Of a DNA stretch of 64,000 nt, positions 44,869 to 53,848 are shown piece by piece. The notes below the pieces were generated by a model. The model saw only the letters and a list, made by a program, of their open reading frames with translations, was not told the origin of the DNA and did not search any database. The stretch is from an uncultured Bacteroides sp. (GTDB taxonomy: Bacteria; Bacteroidota; Bacteroidia; Bacteroidales; Bacteroidaceae), in the NCBI RefSeq assembly GCF_900547205.1, contig NZ_URFY01000014.1, positions 21,944 through 85,943 of the forward strand, given 5' to 3'. The first letter of the stretch is position 1. Each line of letters opens with the position of its first letter. Both the position numbers and the translations under genes were made by a program.

Positions 44869-45264
44869 CTAAATAATAATACGCCTTAAAGCAAATACAT
44901 AGTATTCACTTGCTGGTTGGCAATTATAGGAAGTTGTAGTGTCATATATTCGCCCTAGATGGTGCGAAAGGGAGTTTTCATGATAGGCACAGCATTGCAG
45001 CGCACTCTTTAATGAAGAGAAGTATTCTCCCAACTGGATACGCTGAATTCTCGTTACCGATAATTGGTGGCTCTGCAAGTTGGTGAGCTCAGCAACAGGA
45101 GTGTATGGATATTCAGGCGCACTTATCTGCCCCTGATGATTCATAGCATATGTAATGGCATGGTCTTCCGTTTCCACTTGCTTTCCAGTGAAAACGTTGT
45201 TTGCTATCCCATGAAGGGCTACTGTAAACAACAGAAACAATATTACCTTTACAAACTTCGTCAT
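44869..45264 (-). CDS. Small secreted protein of unknown function
   Basis: A 131-residue protein with a signal peptide (VKVILFLLFTVALHGIANN). The mature part has GKQVETEDHAITYAMNHQG, a Pro/Tyr stretch (APEYPYTPVAEL), and three Cys (ALQCCAY and YNCQPAS) that could form disulfides in the periplasm. No family is recognised. It lies between the terminator of the ribosomal operon and the unknown membrane protein. A perfect -7 element sits only 9 bases before the ATG, so the transcript would be almost leaderless. Confidence 0.65.
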   Translation of the reverse strand: MTKFVKVILFLLFTVALHGIANNVFTGKQVETEDHAITYAMNHQGQISAPEYPYTPVAELTNLQSHQLSVTRIQRIQLGEYFSSLKSALQCCAYHENSLSHHLGRIYDTTTSYNCQPASEYYVFALRRIII

Positions 45265-45272
45265 ATCTCTTG

Positions 45273-45280
45273 CAAAGATA
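45273..45280 (-). promoter_or_regulatory. Putative -7 element very close to the start of the small secreted protein
   Basis: TATCTTTG on the minus strand, a full match to TAnnTTTG, 9 bases upstream of the ATG. Starting about 5-7 bases downstream of the element would leave a leader of only a few bases. Confidence 0.45.
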
Positions 45281-45351
45281 ACAGATTCTTTTCACCATAA
45301 GTTCTTCCCGGAAATCTTTTAATGTATCTTAGTACTAGTAAACAGACAAAT

Positions 45352-45384
45352 AAAAAGGCTACCCCATAAGGAGCAGCCTTTTTA
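45352..45384 (-). terminator. Rho-independent terminator of the ribosomal operon
   Basis: AAAAAGGCT (45352-45360) pairs with AGCCTTTTT (45374-45382); on the minus strand the hairpin ends in a run of T. It lies about 25 bases after the rplQ stop and closes the long rpsL-rplQ transcription unit. Confidence 0.9.
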
Positions 45385-45408
45385 ATATCTATAAGAATAA
45401 CTGTAGAA

Positions 45409-45906
45409 TTATTCTGCTGATTCAGCTTTTGGTTCTTCAGTTGCAGGTGCTTCAACAGCAGCAGGAGCAGCAGTTTCAGCAGATGCACTCTTCTTAGAAC
45501 GACGAGTACGAGTAGCTTTCTTAGCAACTTTGTCCTTAGCCATGTTTTCATTGTAGTCAACCAACTCAATGAAGCACATCTCTGCATTATCACCCAGACG
45601 GTTACCAGTCTTGATGATACGAGTGTAACCACCCGGACGGTCAGCAATCTTAACTGATATTTCTTTGAACAGTTCTGTTACTGCGATTTTGTCTTGCAAG
45701 TTGCTAAATACAACACGACGAGAATTTGTAGTGTCATCTTTAGACTTTGTAATCAAAGGCTCAACAAACTTCTTCAAAGCTTTAGCCTTTGCTACAGTCG
45801 TAGTGATTCTTTTGTGCTTGATCAAAGAACAAGCCATGTTAGATAACATAGCGCTTCTATGAGAGGCAGTACGACCTAAATGATTGAATTTTTTATTATG
45901 TCTCAT
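45409..45906 (-). CDS. rplQ: 50S ribosomal protein L17 with C-terminal extension
   Basis: Core L17 is clear from MRHNKKFNHLGRTASHRSAM and ALKKFVEPLITKSKDD. At 165 residues it is about 40 longer than the E. coli protein: from about 125 there is a Lys-rich then Ala/Glu-rich tail (KKATRTRRSKKSA, AAPAAVEAPA), probably disordered. L17 sits near the peptide exit tunnel. Last gene of the operon, 3 bases after rpoA. Confidence 0.98.
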   Translation of the reverse strand: MRHNKKFNHLGRTASHRSAMLSNMACSLIKHKRITTTVAKAKALKKFVEPLITKSKDDTTNSRRVVFSNLQDKIAVTELFKEISVKIADRPGGYTRIIKTGNRLGDNAEMCFIELVDYNENMAKDKVAKKATRTRRSKKSASAETAAPAAVEAPATEEPKAESAE

Positions 45907-45909
45907 TTT

Positions 45910-46902
45910 TTATTCTTTATCTAATTTATATTTTGCAATATCGGTTCCAAACGACAGATTCAGACTATCCAGCAAATCATCAAGCTCGGTTAGCGATTTC
46001 TTTCCGAAGTTTCTGAACTTCAGCAGGTCAGTCTTGTTGAACTGTACCAAGTCGCCGAGTGTTTCTACATCAGCAGCCTTCAAACAATTGAGGGCACGAA
46101 CTGACAAGTCCATATCAACAAGCTTAGTCTTCAACAATTGACGCATATGCAATACTTCTTCATCAAACTCTTCATTGCCGTCAGTATCGTTACTTTCAAG
46201 CGTGATCTTCTCGTCAGAGAACAACATGAAGTGGTAAATCAGAATTTTTGCAGCTTCTTTCAGCGCTTCTTTCGGATGAATAGAACCGTCGGTACTAATC
46301 TCAAGCACTAGCTTTTCGTAGTCAGTCTTCTGTTCTACACGGAAGTTTTCTACAGCATACTTGACATTACGTATCGGTGTATAAATAGAGTCGATTGGAA
46401 TTACATTAACGTCCGTGCAATACTCGCGATTTTCATCAGCAGGCACATAACCACGTCCTTTGTTAATAGTAATGTCAATCTGCATAGTTGACTTAGAATC
46501 TAAATGACAAATAACTAATTCCGGATTTAACACTTCAAATCCAGTCAAATACTTACCTATGTCACCTGCTTTAAATTCACTAGAATTCTCGACAGTGATG
46601 CTCACTTTCTCGCTCTCGAATTCCTCAACTACTTGCTTGAATCTCACTTGTTTCAGATTCAAGATAATGTTGGTAACATCCTCTTTCACTCCAGGTACAC
46701 TAGAAAATTCGTGCTCCACACCATCAATTTTGATAGTAGTGATAGCAAAACCCTCTAATGAAGAGAGAAGGATACGGCGCAAGGCATTACCTACAGTAAT
46801 ACCAAATCCGGGTTCCAACGGACGGAATTCGAATTTACCGAATCTGGAGTCCGCCTCCAACATTAATACTTTATCAGGTTTTTGAAATGCTAATATCGCC
46901 AT
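45910..46902 (-). CDS. rpoA: RNA polymerase alpha subunit
   Basis: A 330-residue protein. The N-terminal assembly domain has FRPLEPGFGITVGNALRRIL and SSLEGFAITTIKIDGVEHEF; the C-terminal domain (about 245-315) has the helix-hairpin-helix motif LKAADVETLGDLVQFNKTDL and FRNFGKKSLTELDDLL, used for UP-element and activator contacts. It lies 11 bases after rpsD, in the usual alpha-operon place. Confidence 0.99.
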   Translation of the reverse strand: MAILAFQKPDKVLMLEADSRFGKFEFRPLEPGFGITVGNALRRILLSSLEGFAITTIKIDGVEHEFSSVPGVKEDVTNIILNLKQVRFKQVVEEFESEKVSITVENSSEFKAGDIGKYLTGFEVLNPELVICHLDSKSTMQIDITINKGRGYVPADENREYCTDVNVIPIDSIYTPIRNVKYAVENFRVEQKTDYEKLVLEISTDGSIHPKEALKEAAKILIYHFMLFSDEKITLESNDTDGNEEFDEEVLHMRQLLKTKLVDMDLSVRALNCLKAADVETLGDLVQFNKTDLLKFRNFGKKSLTELDDLLDSLNLSFGTDIAKYKLDKE

Positions 46903-46913
46903 GAAATTAATTA

Positions 46914-47519
46914 TTATTTAGAATACAATTCAACGATCAAATGTTCTTTAATGTTCTCAGGAATGTCTGCTCTTTCAGGTATATGCAACATTTTACCAAC
47001 CTTTGAAGCTTCGTCCCATTCCAACCAAGCATACTTGCTGTGATTGAAACCTGCGAGAGAGTTAGCAATAACTTCCAAAGATTTAGATCTTTCACGAACA
47101 CCAATCAATTGACCTGGTTTCACTGCAAATGAAGGGATGTTTACCACCTGACCATCAACAGTGATGTGCTTGTGACTAACCAACTGACGAGCAGCAGCAC
47201 GTGTAGGAGCAATACCCAAACGGAATACTACGTTGTCAAGACGGCCTTCCAACAACTGAAGAAGTACCTCACCGGTAATACCTTTAGCGGTAGCAGCCTT
47301 CTCAAACAAGTTGCGGAATTGTTTTTCTAAAACTCCATAAGTGTATTTCGCTTTCTGCTTTTCACGAAGTTGAACACCGTATTCAGAAGTTTTTCTTTTT
47401 CTAGAATTTCCATGTTGTCCGGGAGGATAGTTCTTCTTTGACAAAACTTTATCAGCTCCAAAGATTCCTTCACCGAATTTACGGGCGATTCTTGATTTTG
47501 GTCCAGTATATCTAGCCAT
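46914..47519 (-). CDS. rpsD: 30S ribosomal protein S4
   Basis: A 201-residue protein, normal length. MARYTGPKSRIARKFGEGIF opens it and the S4 RNA-binding domain lies at about 92-155 (LLQLLEGRLDNVVFRLGIAP, RQLVSHKHITVDGQ). The N-terminal zinc Cys cluster of some S4 proteins is absent. S4 nucleates 30S body assembly and in other bacteria represses its own operon. A 116-base non-coding gap separates it from rpsK upstream. Confidence 0.99.
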   Translation of the reverse strand: MARYTGPKSRIARKFGEGIFGADKVLSKKNYPPGQHGNSRKRKTSEYGVQLREKQKAKYTYGVLEKQFRNLFEKAATAKGITGEVLLQLLEGRLDNVVFRLGIAPTRAAARQLVSHKHITVDGQVVNIPSFAVKPGQLIGVRERSKSLEVIANSLAGFNHSKYAWLEWDEASKVGKMLHIPERADIPENIKEHLIVELYSK

Positions 47520-47635
47520 TTCTTTTTAAATATTTAATTGTTTATTCATGAACTTAATTTGTTGCAGCCGCGATTACAGAGAAGAATTAATGCAATCCAT
47601 AAACAAAATCAAGATCATTGTAAGTTAAAGGTAAA

Positions 47636-48025
47636 TTAAACTCTACGTCTTTTCGGAGGACGACAACCATTGTGTGGAAGCGGAGTTACGTCAATGATTT
47701 CAGTAACCTCAATTCCAGCTCCGTGGATAGTTCTAATAGCAGACTCACGTCCGTTACCTGGACCCTTCACATATGCTTTTACCTTTCTCAGGCCAAGATC
47801 GAATGCAATTTTTGCACAATCCTGGGCAGCCATCTGAGCTGCATAAGGAGTATTCTTTTTAGAACCTCTAAATCCCATTTTACCAGCAGATGACCAAGAG
47901 ATAATCTGCCCTTCACTATTTGCAAGAGAAACAATAATATTGTTGAAAGATGAATGAACATGCAACTGTCCATTAGCGTCTACTTTCACATTTCTCTTTT
48001 TAGCTGCAACTGTTTTTTTTGCCAT
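47636..48025 (-). CDS. rpsK: 30S ribosomal protein S11
   Basis: A 129-residue protein with [40 protein letters not shown] and the C-terminal [19 protein letters not shown], the S11 signature. It binds the 30S platform with S18 and S21. It lies 11 bases after rpsM. Confidence 0.99.
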
Positions 48026-48036
48026 ATCAACAATTA

Positions 48037-48417
48037 TTATTTAGTAGCTTTTTTCTTATTAGCAACGGTTTTCTTTCTACCCTTACGAGTACGTGCATTG
48101 TTCTTAGTGCTCTGACCTCTAACCGGCAGACCAATACGATGACGTACACCACGGTAACAACCAATATCCATCAATCGCTTAATGTTCAATTGGATTTCAG
48201 AACGAAGGTCACCTTCTACTTTATACTCTGCACCGATAATCTCACGAATCTTAGCAGCTTGATCATCTGTCCAGTCTTTCACCTTCAGATCTTTATCTAC
48301 ACCAGCTTTATCTAAAATTTTTGCTGAACTACTGCGACCTATTCCATATACATAGGTCAACGCAATTTCACCTCTTTTGTTCTGAGGTAAATCTACACCA
48401 ACTATTCTTATAGCCAT
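48037..48417 (-). CDS. rpsM: 30S ribosomal protein S13
   Basis: A 126-residue protein; [20 protein letters not shown] opens the helix-two-turns-helix, and [20 protein letters not shown] is the S13 signature. The Lys/Arg-rich tail reaches toward the tRNA sites. It sits between rpmJ and rpsK. Confidence 0.99.
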
Positions 48418-48450
48418 ATACTAAATTATTTTTTTTGCAAAAATAATAAA

Positions 48451-48567
48451 TTATCCTTGACGTTGTTTATACTTAGGATTTTTCTTGTTAATAACATACA
48501 AACGGCCATTACGTCTGACGATCTTACATTCTGGCGTGCGTTTCTTTAATGATGCTCTTACTTTCAT
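48451..48567 (-). CDS. rpmJ: 50S ribosomal protein L36, zinc-free type
   Basis: A 38-residue protein read directly: MKVRASLKKRTPECKIVRRN followed by GRLYVINKKNPKYKQRQG. In zinc-type L36 the ligands are C-x2-C...C...H; only one Cys remains here (PECK), the first is Thr, the third Asn and the His is Tyr. So this is the zinc-independent form. The start is unambiguous, and it lies 8 bases after infA. Confidence 0.97.
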   Translation of the reverse strand: MKVRASLKKRTPECKIVRRNGRLYVINKKNPKYKQRQG

Positions 48568-48575
48568 ATCTAATT

Positions 48576-48794
48576 TTATTTATATCTAAACACAATTCTT
48601 CCTTTCGATAAGTCGTAAGGAGACATTTCGACTCTCACTTTATCTCCCGGTAAGATCTTGATGTAATGCATCCGCATCTTACCCGAAATATGTGCAGTAA
48701 TCTCATGCCCGTTTTCTAATTCAACACGAAACATTGCATTTGACAATGCTTCAACTATAACTCCATCTTGTTCTATTGCAGATTGCTTTGCCAT
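48576..48794 (-). CDS. infA: Translation initiation factor IF-1
   Basis: A 72-residue S1-like OB-fold protein: IEQDGVIVEALSNAMFRVEL, HISGKMRMHYIKILPGDKVR and a basic end DLSKGRIVFRYK. It blocks the A site during initiation. It follows map by one base. Confidence 0.99.
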   Translation of the reverse strand: MAKQSAIEQDGVIVEALSNAMFRVELENGHEITAHISGKMRMHYIKILPGDKVRVEMSPYDLSKGRIVFRYK

Positions 48795-48795
48795 A

Positions 48796-49593
48796 TTATA
48801 TTGCTTTATCTCCTAAAACTTCTTCTATGAATTGAAATGAAGACAAAATATCAGCTTCACCAGCTCCAACAGCTACCGTATGTTCAAAGTGTGCAGCACA
48901 CTTACGATCTCTGGTCCTCACAGTCCATCCGTCACGTTCCATAATCACTTGTCGTTCTCCTAATGTTATCATCGGCTCTATCGCGATGCAAAGTCCTCTC
49001 TTCATTAAAGGACCATAGCCTCTCTTACCGTAATTGGGAACTTGAGGATCCTCATGCATCTCTTTACCGATGCCGTGACCGACAAACTCACGCACTACAC
49101 CATAAGAATAAGATTCACAATATTGCTGAATAGCATATCCTATATCTCCAATTCTTTTTCCATGTACTGCGTTTTGTATACCGATATATAACGCTTCCTT
49201 AGTTACCTTCAACAAGTTACGAATTTCTTCGTCCACCTCTCCTACACAAAAAGTATATGCAGAATCTCCACAAAAACCGTTCATATATGTACCACAGTCC
49301 ACTGATACGATATCACCATCTTTCAGTACTATATCTCCCGGAATTCCATGTACTACCTCCTCATTTACAGAAGTGCAGATGGAGGCAGGAAACGGTTCTC
49401 CATATTGATTCGGAAATCCTTTGAAAGTTGGAGTTGCTCCATGATCTCTAATGAACTCTTCAGCAACTTTATCCAACTCACGTGTAGTCACACCAGGCTT
49501 CACCACTTTAGCAACCTCAGCAAGAGTTTTGCCAACAAGCAGATTACTCTGACGGAGCAATTCTATTTCATCTTCTGTTTTAAGAAATATCAT
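48796..49593 (-). CDS. map: Methionine aminopeptidase, type I
   Basis: A 265-residue pita-bread metalloenzyme. Metal ligands: Asp in VSVDCGTYMNGFCGDSAYTF (two Asp), His in FVGHGIGKEMHEDPQVPNYG, Glu in IAIEPMITLG and the final Glu in HFEHTVAVG. It removes N-terminal Met from new proteins. It follows secY directly, without the adk gene often found between them. Confidence 0.98.
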   Translation of the reverse strand: MIFLKTEDEIELLRQSNLLVGKTLAEVAKVVKPGVTTRELDKVAEEFIRDHGATPTFKGFPNQYGEPFPASICTSVNEEVVHGIPGDIVLKDGDIVSVDCGTYMNGFCGDSAYTFCVGEVDEEIRNLLKVTKEALYIGIQNAVHGKRIGDIGYAIQQYCESYSYGVVREFVGHGIGKEMHEDPQVPNYGKRGYGPLMKRGLCIAIEPMITLGERQVIMERDGWTVRTRDRKCAAHFEHTVAVGAGEADILSSFQFIEEVLGDKAI

Positions 49594-49608
49594 TTCTAAT
49601 CTAAAGAA

Positions 49609-50952
49609 TTAATATGCCGCTACACCAGCGCGTCCTTTAATACGACCTGATTTCAAGAGTCCGTCATAATGTCTCATCAACAAATGACTTTCAACTTGTT
49701 GCAGTGTATCGAGAACCACACCTACAAGAATTAACAAAGATGTACCGCCAAAGAATTGAGCGAATCCGGCTTGAACCCCGAAGATACCAGCAAAAGCAGG
49801 CATAATAGCTACTAGTGCCAAGAAGAAAGAACCCGGTAAAGTTATACGAGACATAATATCATCAATATACTCTGCAGTTTTCTTTCCCGGTTTAATACCA
49901 GGGATGAAACCATTATTTCTCTTCATATCCTCAGCCATCTGAGTCGGATTAATTGTAATTGCAGTATAAAAATATGTGAATAATATAATCATAACTGCAA
50001 AAACAAAATTATACCAGAAACTTGTATGATCTGTAAACGCATGCAAGAAACCGTCTGCACTATTTACATTATTCGAAAAGCCGATAAATGTAATTGGAAT
50101 GAACATGATTGCCTGAGCAAAAATGATAGGCATTACACCAGCAGCATTCACCTTCAAAGGGATATACTGTCTTGCACCACCATATTGCTTGTTACCTACG
50201 ATTCTTTTAGCATACTGTACAGGAATCTTTCTTGTACCTTGTACCAATAGAATAGCAGCACCAATCACTAACAATAAGAATACGATTTCAATTATAAACA
50301 TAATCAGACCACCACTCTTATTTGCTACTCTGGATACAACTTCTTGTATCAAAGCATCAGGGAAACGAGCGATAATACCAATCAAAATGATAAATGAAAT
50401 ACCGTTACCAATACCTTTATCAGTTATTCTCTCACCAAGCCACAAAATAAACATACTACCTGCTGCCAAAATAATGGTAGAGGTAACCATAAACAGAGTC
50501 CAATCTAATGAAGCATTTAAGGAAGGGCCAGCCTGCATTTTAAGATTGAGCAAATAAGAAGGGGCCTGAACTAACAATATAGCAATCGTCAAGTAACGAG
50601 TATATTGATTCATTTTTCTTCTGCCGCTCTCACCTTCACGTTGCAACTTCTGGAAATACGGTACAGCAATTCCAAGCAGCTGAATAACGATAGATGCAGA
50701 GATATAAGGCATGATTCCTAATGCAAAAATAGAGGCATTAGAAAATGCTCCTCCAGAGAACATATTTAACAAGGCTAGAAGGCCTTCACTTGTTTGTTCG
50801 TGCAATTTTGCCAGCATAGCCGGATTGATACCCGGCAATACGACATATGATCCGAAACGGTAAATTGCCACAAACAATATGGTGATGAGGATCCGCTGTC
50901 TCAGATCCTCAATCTTCCATATATTCTTTAATGTTTCAATAGCTTTTCTCAT
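49609..50952 (-). CDS. secY: Protein translocase subunit SecY
   Basis: A 447-residue protein with ten TM helices, forming the export channel with SecE and SecG. Landmarks: FRFGSYVVLPGINP near TM1, ALGIMPYISASIVIQLL (TM2), FAVMIILFTYFYTAITINP, and near the end SLLILVGVVLDTLQQVESHL and GRAGVAAY. It lies 4 bases after rplO in the spc segment. Confidence 0.99.
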   Translation of the reverse strand: MRKAIETLKNIWKIEDLRQRILITILFVAIYRFGSYVVLPGINPAMLAKLHEQTSEGLLALLNMFSGGAFSNASIFALGIMPYISASIVIQLLGIAVPYFQKLQREGESGRRKMNQYTRYLTIAILLVQAPSYLLNLKMQAGPSLNASLDWTLFMVTSTIILAAGSMFILWLGERITDKGIGNGISFIILIGIIARFPDALIQEVVSRVANKSGGLIMFIIEIVFLLLVIGAAILLVQGTRKIPVQYAKRIVGNKQYGGARQYIPLKVNAAGVMPIIFAQAIMFIPITFIGFSNNVNSADGFLHAFTDHTSFWYNFVFAVMIILFTYFYTAITINPTQMAEDMKRNNGFIPGIKPGKKTAEYIDDIMSRITLPGSFFLALVAIMPAFAGIFGVQAGFAQFFGGTSLLILVGVVLDTLQQVESHLLMRHYDGLLKSGRIKGRAGVAAY

Positions 50953-50956
50953 TGAA

Positions 50957-51403
50957 TCAGAGTTTTACTACAGTTCCACCAGCAGCTTCAATAGCAGCAG
51001 TTGCAGTCTTAGAGAATGCATGGGCTTCTATGTCAAGCTTGTTAGTCAGAGTTCCGTTACCCAATACTTTTACCAACTGGTTTGAAGAAATAAATCCTGC
51101 TTCAATAAAGTCGTTTACACCAACTTTTGCCAAGTTCTTAGCTTCAGCAAGCTTTTGGATAGTATCCAAGTTGATAGCTTTATATTCTACACGATTGATA
51201 TTCTTGAAACCAAATTTCGGTACACGACGTTGAAGAGGCATCTGACCACCTTCAAAACCGATTTTCTTAGAGTATCCAGATCTTGATTTAGCTCCTTTAT
51301 GACCTCTTGTAGAAGTACCGCCTAAGCCAGAACCAGCACCACGTCCAATTCTCTTTCTTGTCTTAGTAGATCCCTCTGCAGGTTTTAAATTACTTAAGTT
51401 CAT
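50957..51403 (-). CDS. rplO: 50S ribosomal protein L15
   Basis: A 148-residue protein starting MNLSNLKPAEGSTKTRKRIG; the Gly-rich stretch GRGAGSGLGGTSTRGHKGAK is the L15 signature. The open frame extends nine codons further upstream (MLNNKTNYN), but L15 proteins start at MNL, and the shorter start leaves a normal gap after rpmD. Confidence 0.98.
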   Translation of the reverse strand: MNLSNLKPAEGSTKTRKRIGRGAGSGLGGTSTRGHKGAKSRSGYSKKIGFEGGQMPLQRRVPKFGFKNINRVEYKAINLDTIQKLAEAKNLAKVGVNDFIEAGFISSNQLVKVLGNGTLTNKLDIEAHAFSKTATAAIEAAGGTVVKL

Positions 51404-51433
51404 ATTGTAATTCGTTTTATTATTCAACAAATA

Positions 51434-51610
51434 TTACTTAACAATGGCAACCAAGTGTTTTACTTTATCTACCATTCCAAGAATTGAAGGAGTGCTTTCG
51501 TGCTCAACCACGCGGTTCAGTTTACGAAGTCCCAGTGCATCAAGAGTTCTTTTTTGATCAGCCGGAGCACCAATTCTACTTTTAACTTGTTTAATCTTTA
51601 TAGTTGACAT
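51434..51610 (-). CDS. rpmD: 50S ribosomal protein L30
   Basis: A 58-residue protein read directly: MSTIKIKQVKSRIGAPADQK, then RTLDALGLRKLNRVVEHEST and a closing strand ending HLVAIVK. Normal L30 length and fold. It lies between rpsE (9-base gap) and rplO. Confidence 0.97.
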   Translation of the reverse strand: MSTIKIKQVKSRIGAPADQKRTLDALGLRKLNRVVEHESTPSILGMVDKVKHLVAIVK

Positions 51611-51619
51611 ATCTCCTCC

Positions 51620-52138
51620 TTATCCTCTAAATACTTTTTCAACACTAATACCTCTGTTCTGAGCAATCATTCTTGCATCACGCATTTCACTCAAAGCTTC
51701 GATTGTAGCTTTCACAAGATTGTGCGGATTTGAAGAACCCTTAGATTTTGCCAAAACGTCAGTAATACCAACACTTTCCAATACGGCACGCATAGCACCA
51801 CCAGCTACAACACCGGTTCCGTGAGATGCAGGTTTGATGAATACTTCAGCACCACCAAACTTAGCTGATTGTTCATGAGGAACAGTACCTTTTAATACAG
51901 GTACTCTAACCAGGTTCTTTTTAGCTGATTCAACGCCCTTAGCGATAGCAGCTGTTACTTCACCTGCTTTACCAAGTCCCCAACCAATGATACCCTCTTC
52001 GTTACCCACAACAACAATTGCAGAGAAACTAAAAGTTCTACCACCTTTGGTAACTTTAGTAACACGATTAATAGCAACTAATCTATCTTTCAGTTCTATA
52101 TCGTTAGTAACCTTAACTCTATTATTAACTCCTGCCAT
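51620..52138 (-). CDS. rpsE: 30S ribosomal protein S5
   Basis: A 172-residue protein with the S5 double-stranded-RNA-binding-like domain (LKDRLVAINRVTKVTKGGRT) and the loop VGNEEGIIGWGLGKAGEVTA, then the C-terminal GTGVVAGGAMRAVLESVGIT. It helps mRNA entry and decoding fidelity. It lies 5 bases after rplR. Confidence 0.99.
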   Translation of the reverse strand: MAGVNNRVKVTNDIELKDRLVAINRVTKVTKGGRTFSFSAIVVVGNEEGIIGWGLGKAGEVTAAIAKGVESAKKNLVRVPVLKGTVPHEQSAKFGGAEVFIKPASHGTGVVAGGAMRAVLESVGITDVLAKSKGSSNPHNLVKATIEALSEMRDARMIAQNRGISVEKVFRG

Positions 52139-52143
52139 AATGA

Positions 52144-52488
52144 TTAAAATTTAAGTCCACCGTTACGAGCAGCATCAGCTACTTCTTTTACTCTCCCATG
52201 ATACAAGTAACCATTACGGTCGAAAACAACAGTAGTTATACCTGCTTCCTGAGCTTTTTTAGCAATCATTTCACCAACTTTAGCAGCTTGTTCTTTCTTA
52301 GCAACTTTCTCAGTCATACCTAAAGAAGAAGCGGCAGCCAATGTCTTACCAGAAAGATCATCGATAATCTGGACATAAATTTGCTTATTACTTCTAAATA
52401 CACTCATACGCGGACATTCAGTTGTACCTGAAATCTTATTGCGTACTCTATATTTGATCTTAACTCGTCTTTCTATTTTTGTTGTCAT
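52144..52488 (-). CDS. rplR: 50S ribosomal protein L18
   Basis: A 114-residue protein binding 5S rRNA: RRVKIKYRVRNKISGTTECP, RMSVFRSNKQIYVQIIDDLS and the C-terminal FDRNGYLYHGRVKEVADAAR. Normal length. Confidence 0.99.
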   Translation of the reverse strand: MTTKIERRVKIKYRVRNKISGTTECPRMSVFRSNKQIYVQIIDDLSGKTLAAASSLGMTEKVAKKEQAAKVGEMIAKKAQEAGITTVVFDRNGYLYHGRVKEVADAARNGGLKF

Positions 52489-52509
52489 AATAATCTTATT
52501 TTATATGAT

Positions 52510-53079
52510 TTACTTAGCGCCGGCTGATTTACCAGACTTTCTACGAATTACTTCGCCAACAAACTTAATACCTTTACCCTTATATGGTTCAGGCTTACGG
52601 AAAGAACGGATTTTTGAGCAAACTTGACCAAGCAATTGTTTATCACACGATTCTAAAATAATAAGAGGATTCTTATTTCTCTCAGACTTAGTCTCAACTT
52701 TTACCTCAGCAGGCAACTGAATGAAAATATTGTGTGTATAACCCAAAGCGAGTTCAATGATATTACCTTGGTTTGAAGCACGATAACCTACACCGACAAG
52801 TTCCAATTCTTTTTTGTATCCTTCAGATACGCCCACAACCATATTATGAACTAAAGAACGATACAATCCGTGGAAAGCATGTTTCTGCTTTTGGTTATCC
52901 AGCATTTCTTTATCGTTTTCTGTTAAAGTTACGTGTCCGTCTTCAATAGTAACATTGATAGCAGGATTCACATATTGGCTCATTTCGCCTTTGGGTCCCT
53001 TTACGGTAACCACATCATCCTTCAGAGTGACAGTCACTCCAGCAGGGATACTAATGGGTAATTTTCCTATTCTTGACAT
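52510..53079 (-). CDS. rplF: 50S ribosomal protein L6
   Basis: A 189-residue protein made of two related domains. MSRIGKLPISIPAGVTVTLK opens the first; the L6 signature is in the second (PEPYKGKGIKFVGEVIRRK). It sits near the factor-binding site. It lies 15 bases after rpsH. Confidence 0.99.
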   Translation of the reverse strand: MSRIGKLPISIPAGVTVTLKDDVVTVKGPKGEMSQYVNPAINVTIEDGHVTLTENDKEMLDNQKQKHAFHGLYRSLVHNMVVGVSEGYKKELELVGVGYRASNQGNIIELALGYTHNIFIQLPAEVKVETKSERNKNPLIILESCDKQLLGQVCSKIRSFRKPEPYKGKGIKFVGEVIRRKSGKSAGAK

Positions 53080-53094
53080 TCTAATTCCTCCTAA

Positions 53095-53490
53095 TTAATA
53101 TACATAACACAAGACTTCACCACCGATCTTAAGTTCAGCAGCCTCTTTGTTAGTCATTACACCTTTGGAAGTAGATATTATAGCAATACCCAGCCCATTA
53201 ATAACACGCGGCATATCTTTGTAACCAGTATACTTACGCATACCCGGAGAAGATATTCTTTCTAACTTTTTGATTGCGTTAACTTTGTTAACAGAATCAT
53301 ACTTCAAGGCAACTTTAATAGTTCCTTGAGGACCATCTTCTACAAACTTATAATTAAGAATGTAGCCTTTCTCAAAAAGAATCTTAGTGATTTCTTTTTT
53401 CAAATTCGAAGCGGGAACTTCAACAACTCTGTGCTTAGCACCAATCGCGTTCCGCAACCTCGTCAAATAATCTGCTATTGGATCAGTCAT
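53095..53490 (-). CDS. rpsH: 30S ribosomal protein S8
   Basis: A 131-residue protein: MTDPIADYLTRLRNAIGAKH at the N-terminus and the S8 signature GLGIAIISTSKGVMTNKEAA at the C-terminus. In other bacteria S8 represses the spc operon through mRNA binding. Confidence 0.99.
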   Translation of the reverse strand: MTDPIADYLTRLRNAIGAKHRVVEVPASNLKKEITKILFEKGYILNYKFVEDGPQGTIKVALKYDSVNKVNAIKKLERISSPGMRKYTGYKDMPRVINGLGIAIISTSKGVMTNKEAAELKIGGEVLCYVY

Positions 53491-53543
53491 ATAAAAAATA
53501 AATTAAATTAATCAGGACTTCCCTGACAATATTTAAACAATAA

Positions 53544-53843
53544 TTACCAGCTTGCTTTCTTTACGCCTGGTATGAGTCCGTTAGAGGCCATTTCGCGGAA
53601 TTGGATTCTTGAGATTCCAAATTGACGAATATAACCTTTAGGACGACCTGTCAGTTTGCAACGGTTGTGCATACGAATTGGGTTAGAATTCTTAGGCAAC
53701 TCTTGCAATTTCTGAGCAGCTTCAAAAGCGTCAGCAGGATCACCTGTTCTAACGATTTGCTTCAAAGCAGCTCTTCTCTCGGCGTATTTGGCTACTAATT
53801 TAGCACGCTTTACTTCACGTGCCTTCATTGATTCCTTTGCCAT
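53544..53843 (-). CDS. rpsN: 30S ribosomal protein S14, zinc-free long type
   Basis: A 99-residue protein: MAKESMKAREVKRAKLVAKY and the signature HNRCKLTGRPKGYIRQFGIS. It is the long (about 100-residue) form with a single Cys, not the short four-Cys zinc form. With the zinc-free L36 it means this cluster's ribosome needs less zinc. A 53-base gap follows before rpsH. Confidence 0.99.
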   Translation of the reverse strand: MAKESMKAREVKRAKLVAKYAERRAALKQIVRTGDPADAFEAAQKLQELPKNSNPIRMHNRCKLTGRPKGYIRQFGISRIQFREMASNGLIPGVKKASW

Positions 53844-53848
53844 ATCTA

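Noticed and set aside
45113..45298. 61-codon minus-strand frame overlapping the small secreted protein
   Set aside because: Shadow of the 131-residue gene in another frame; no signal peptide or start context.
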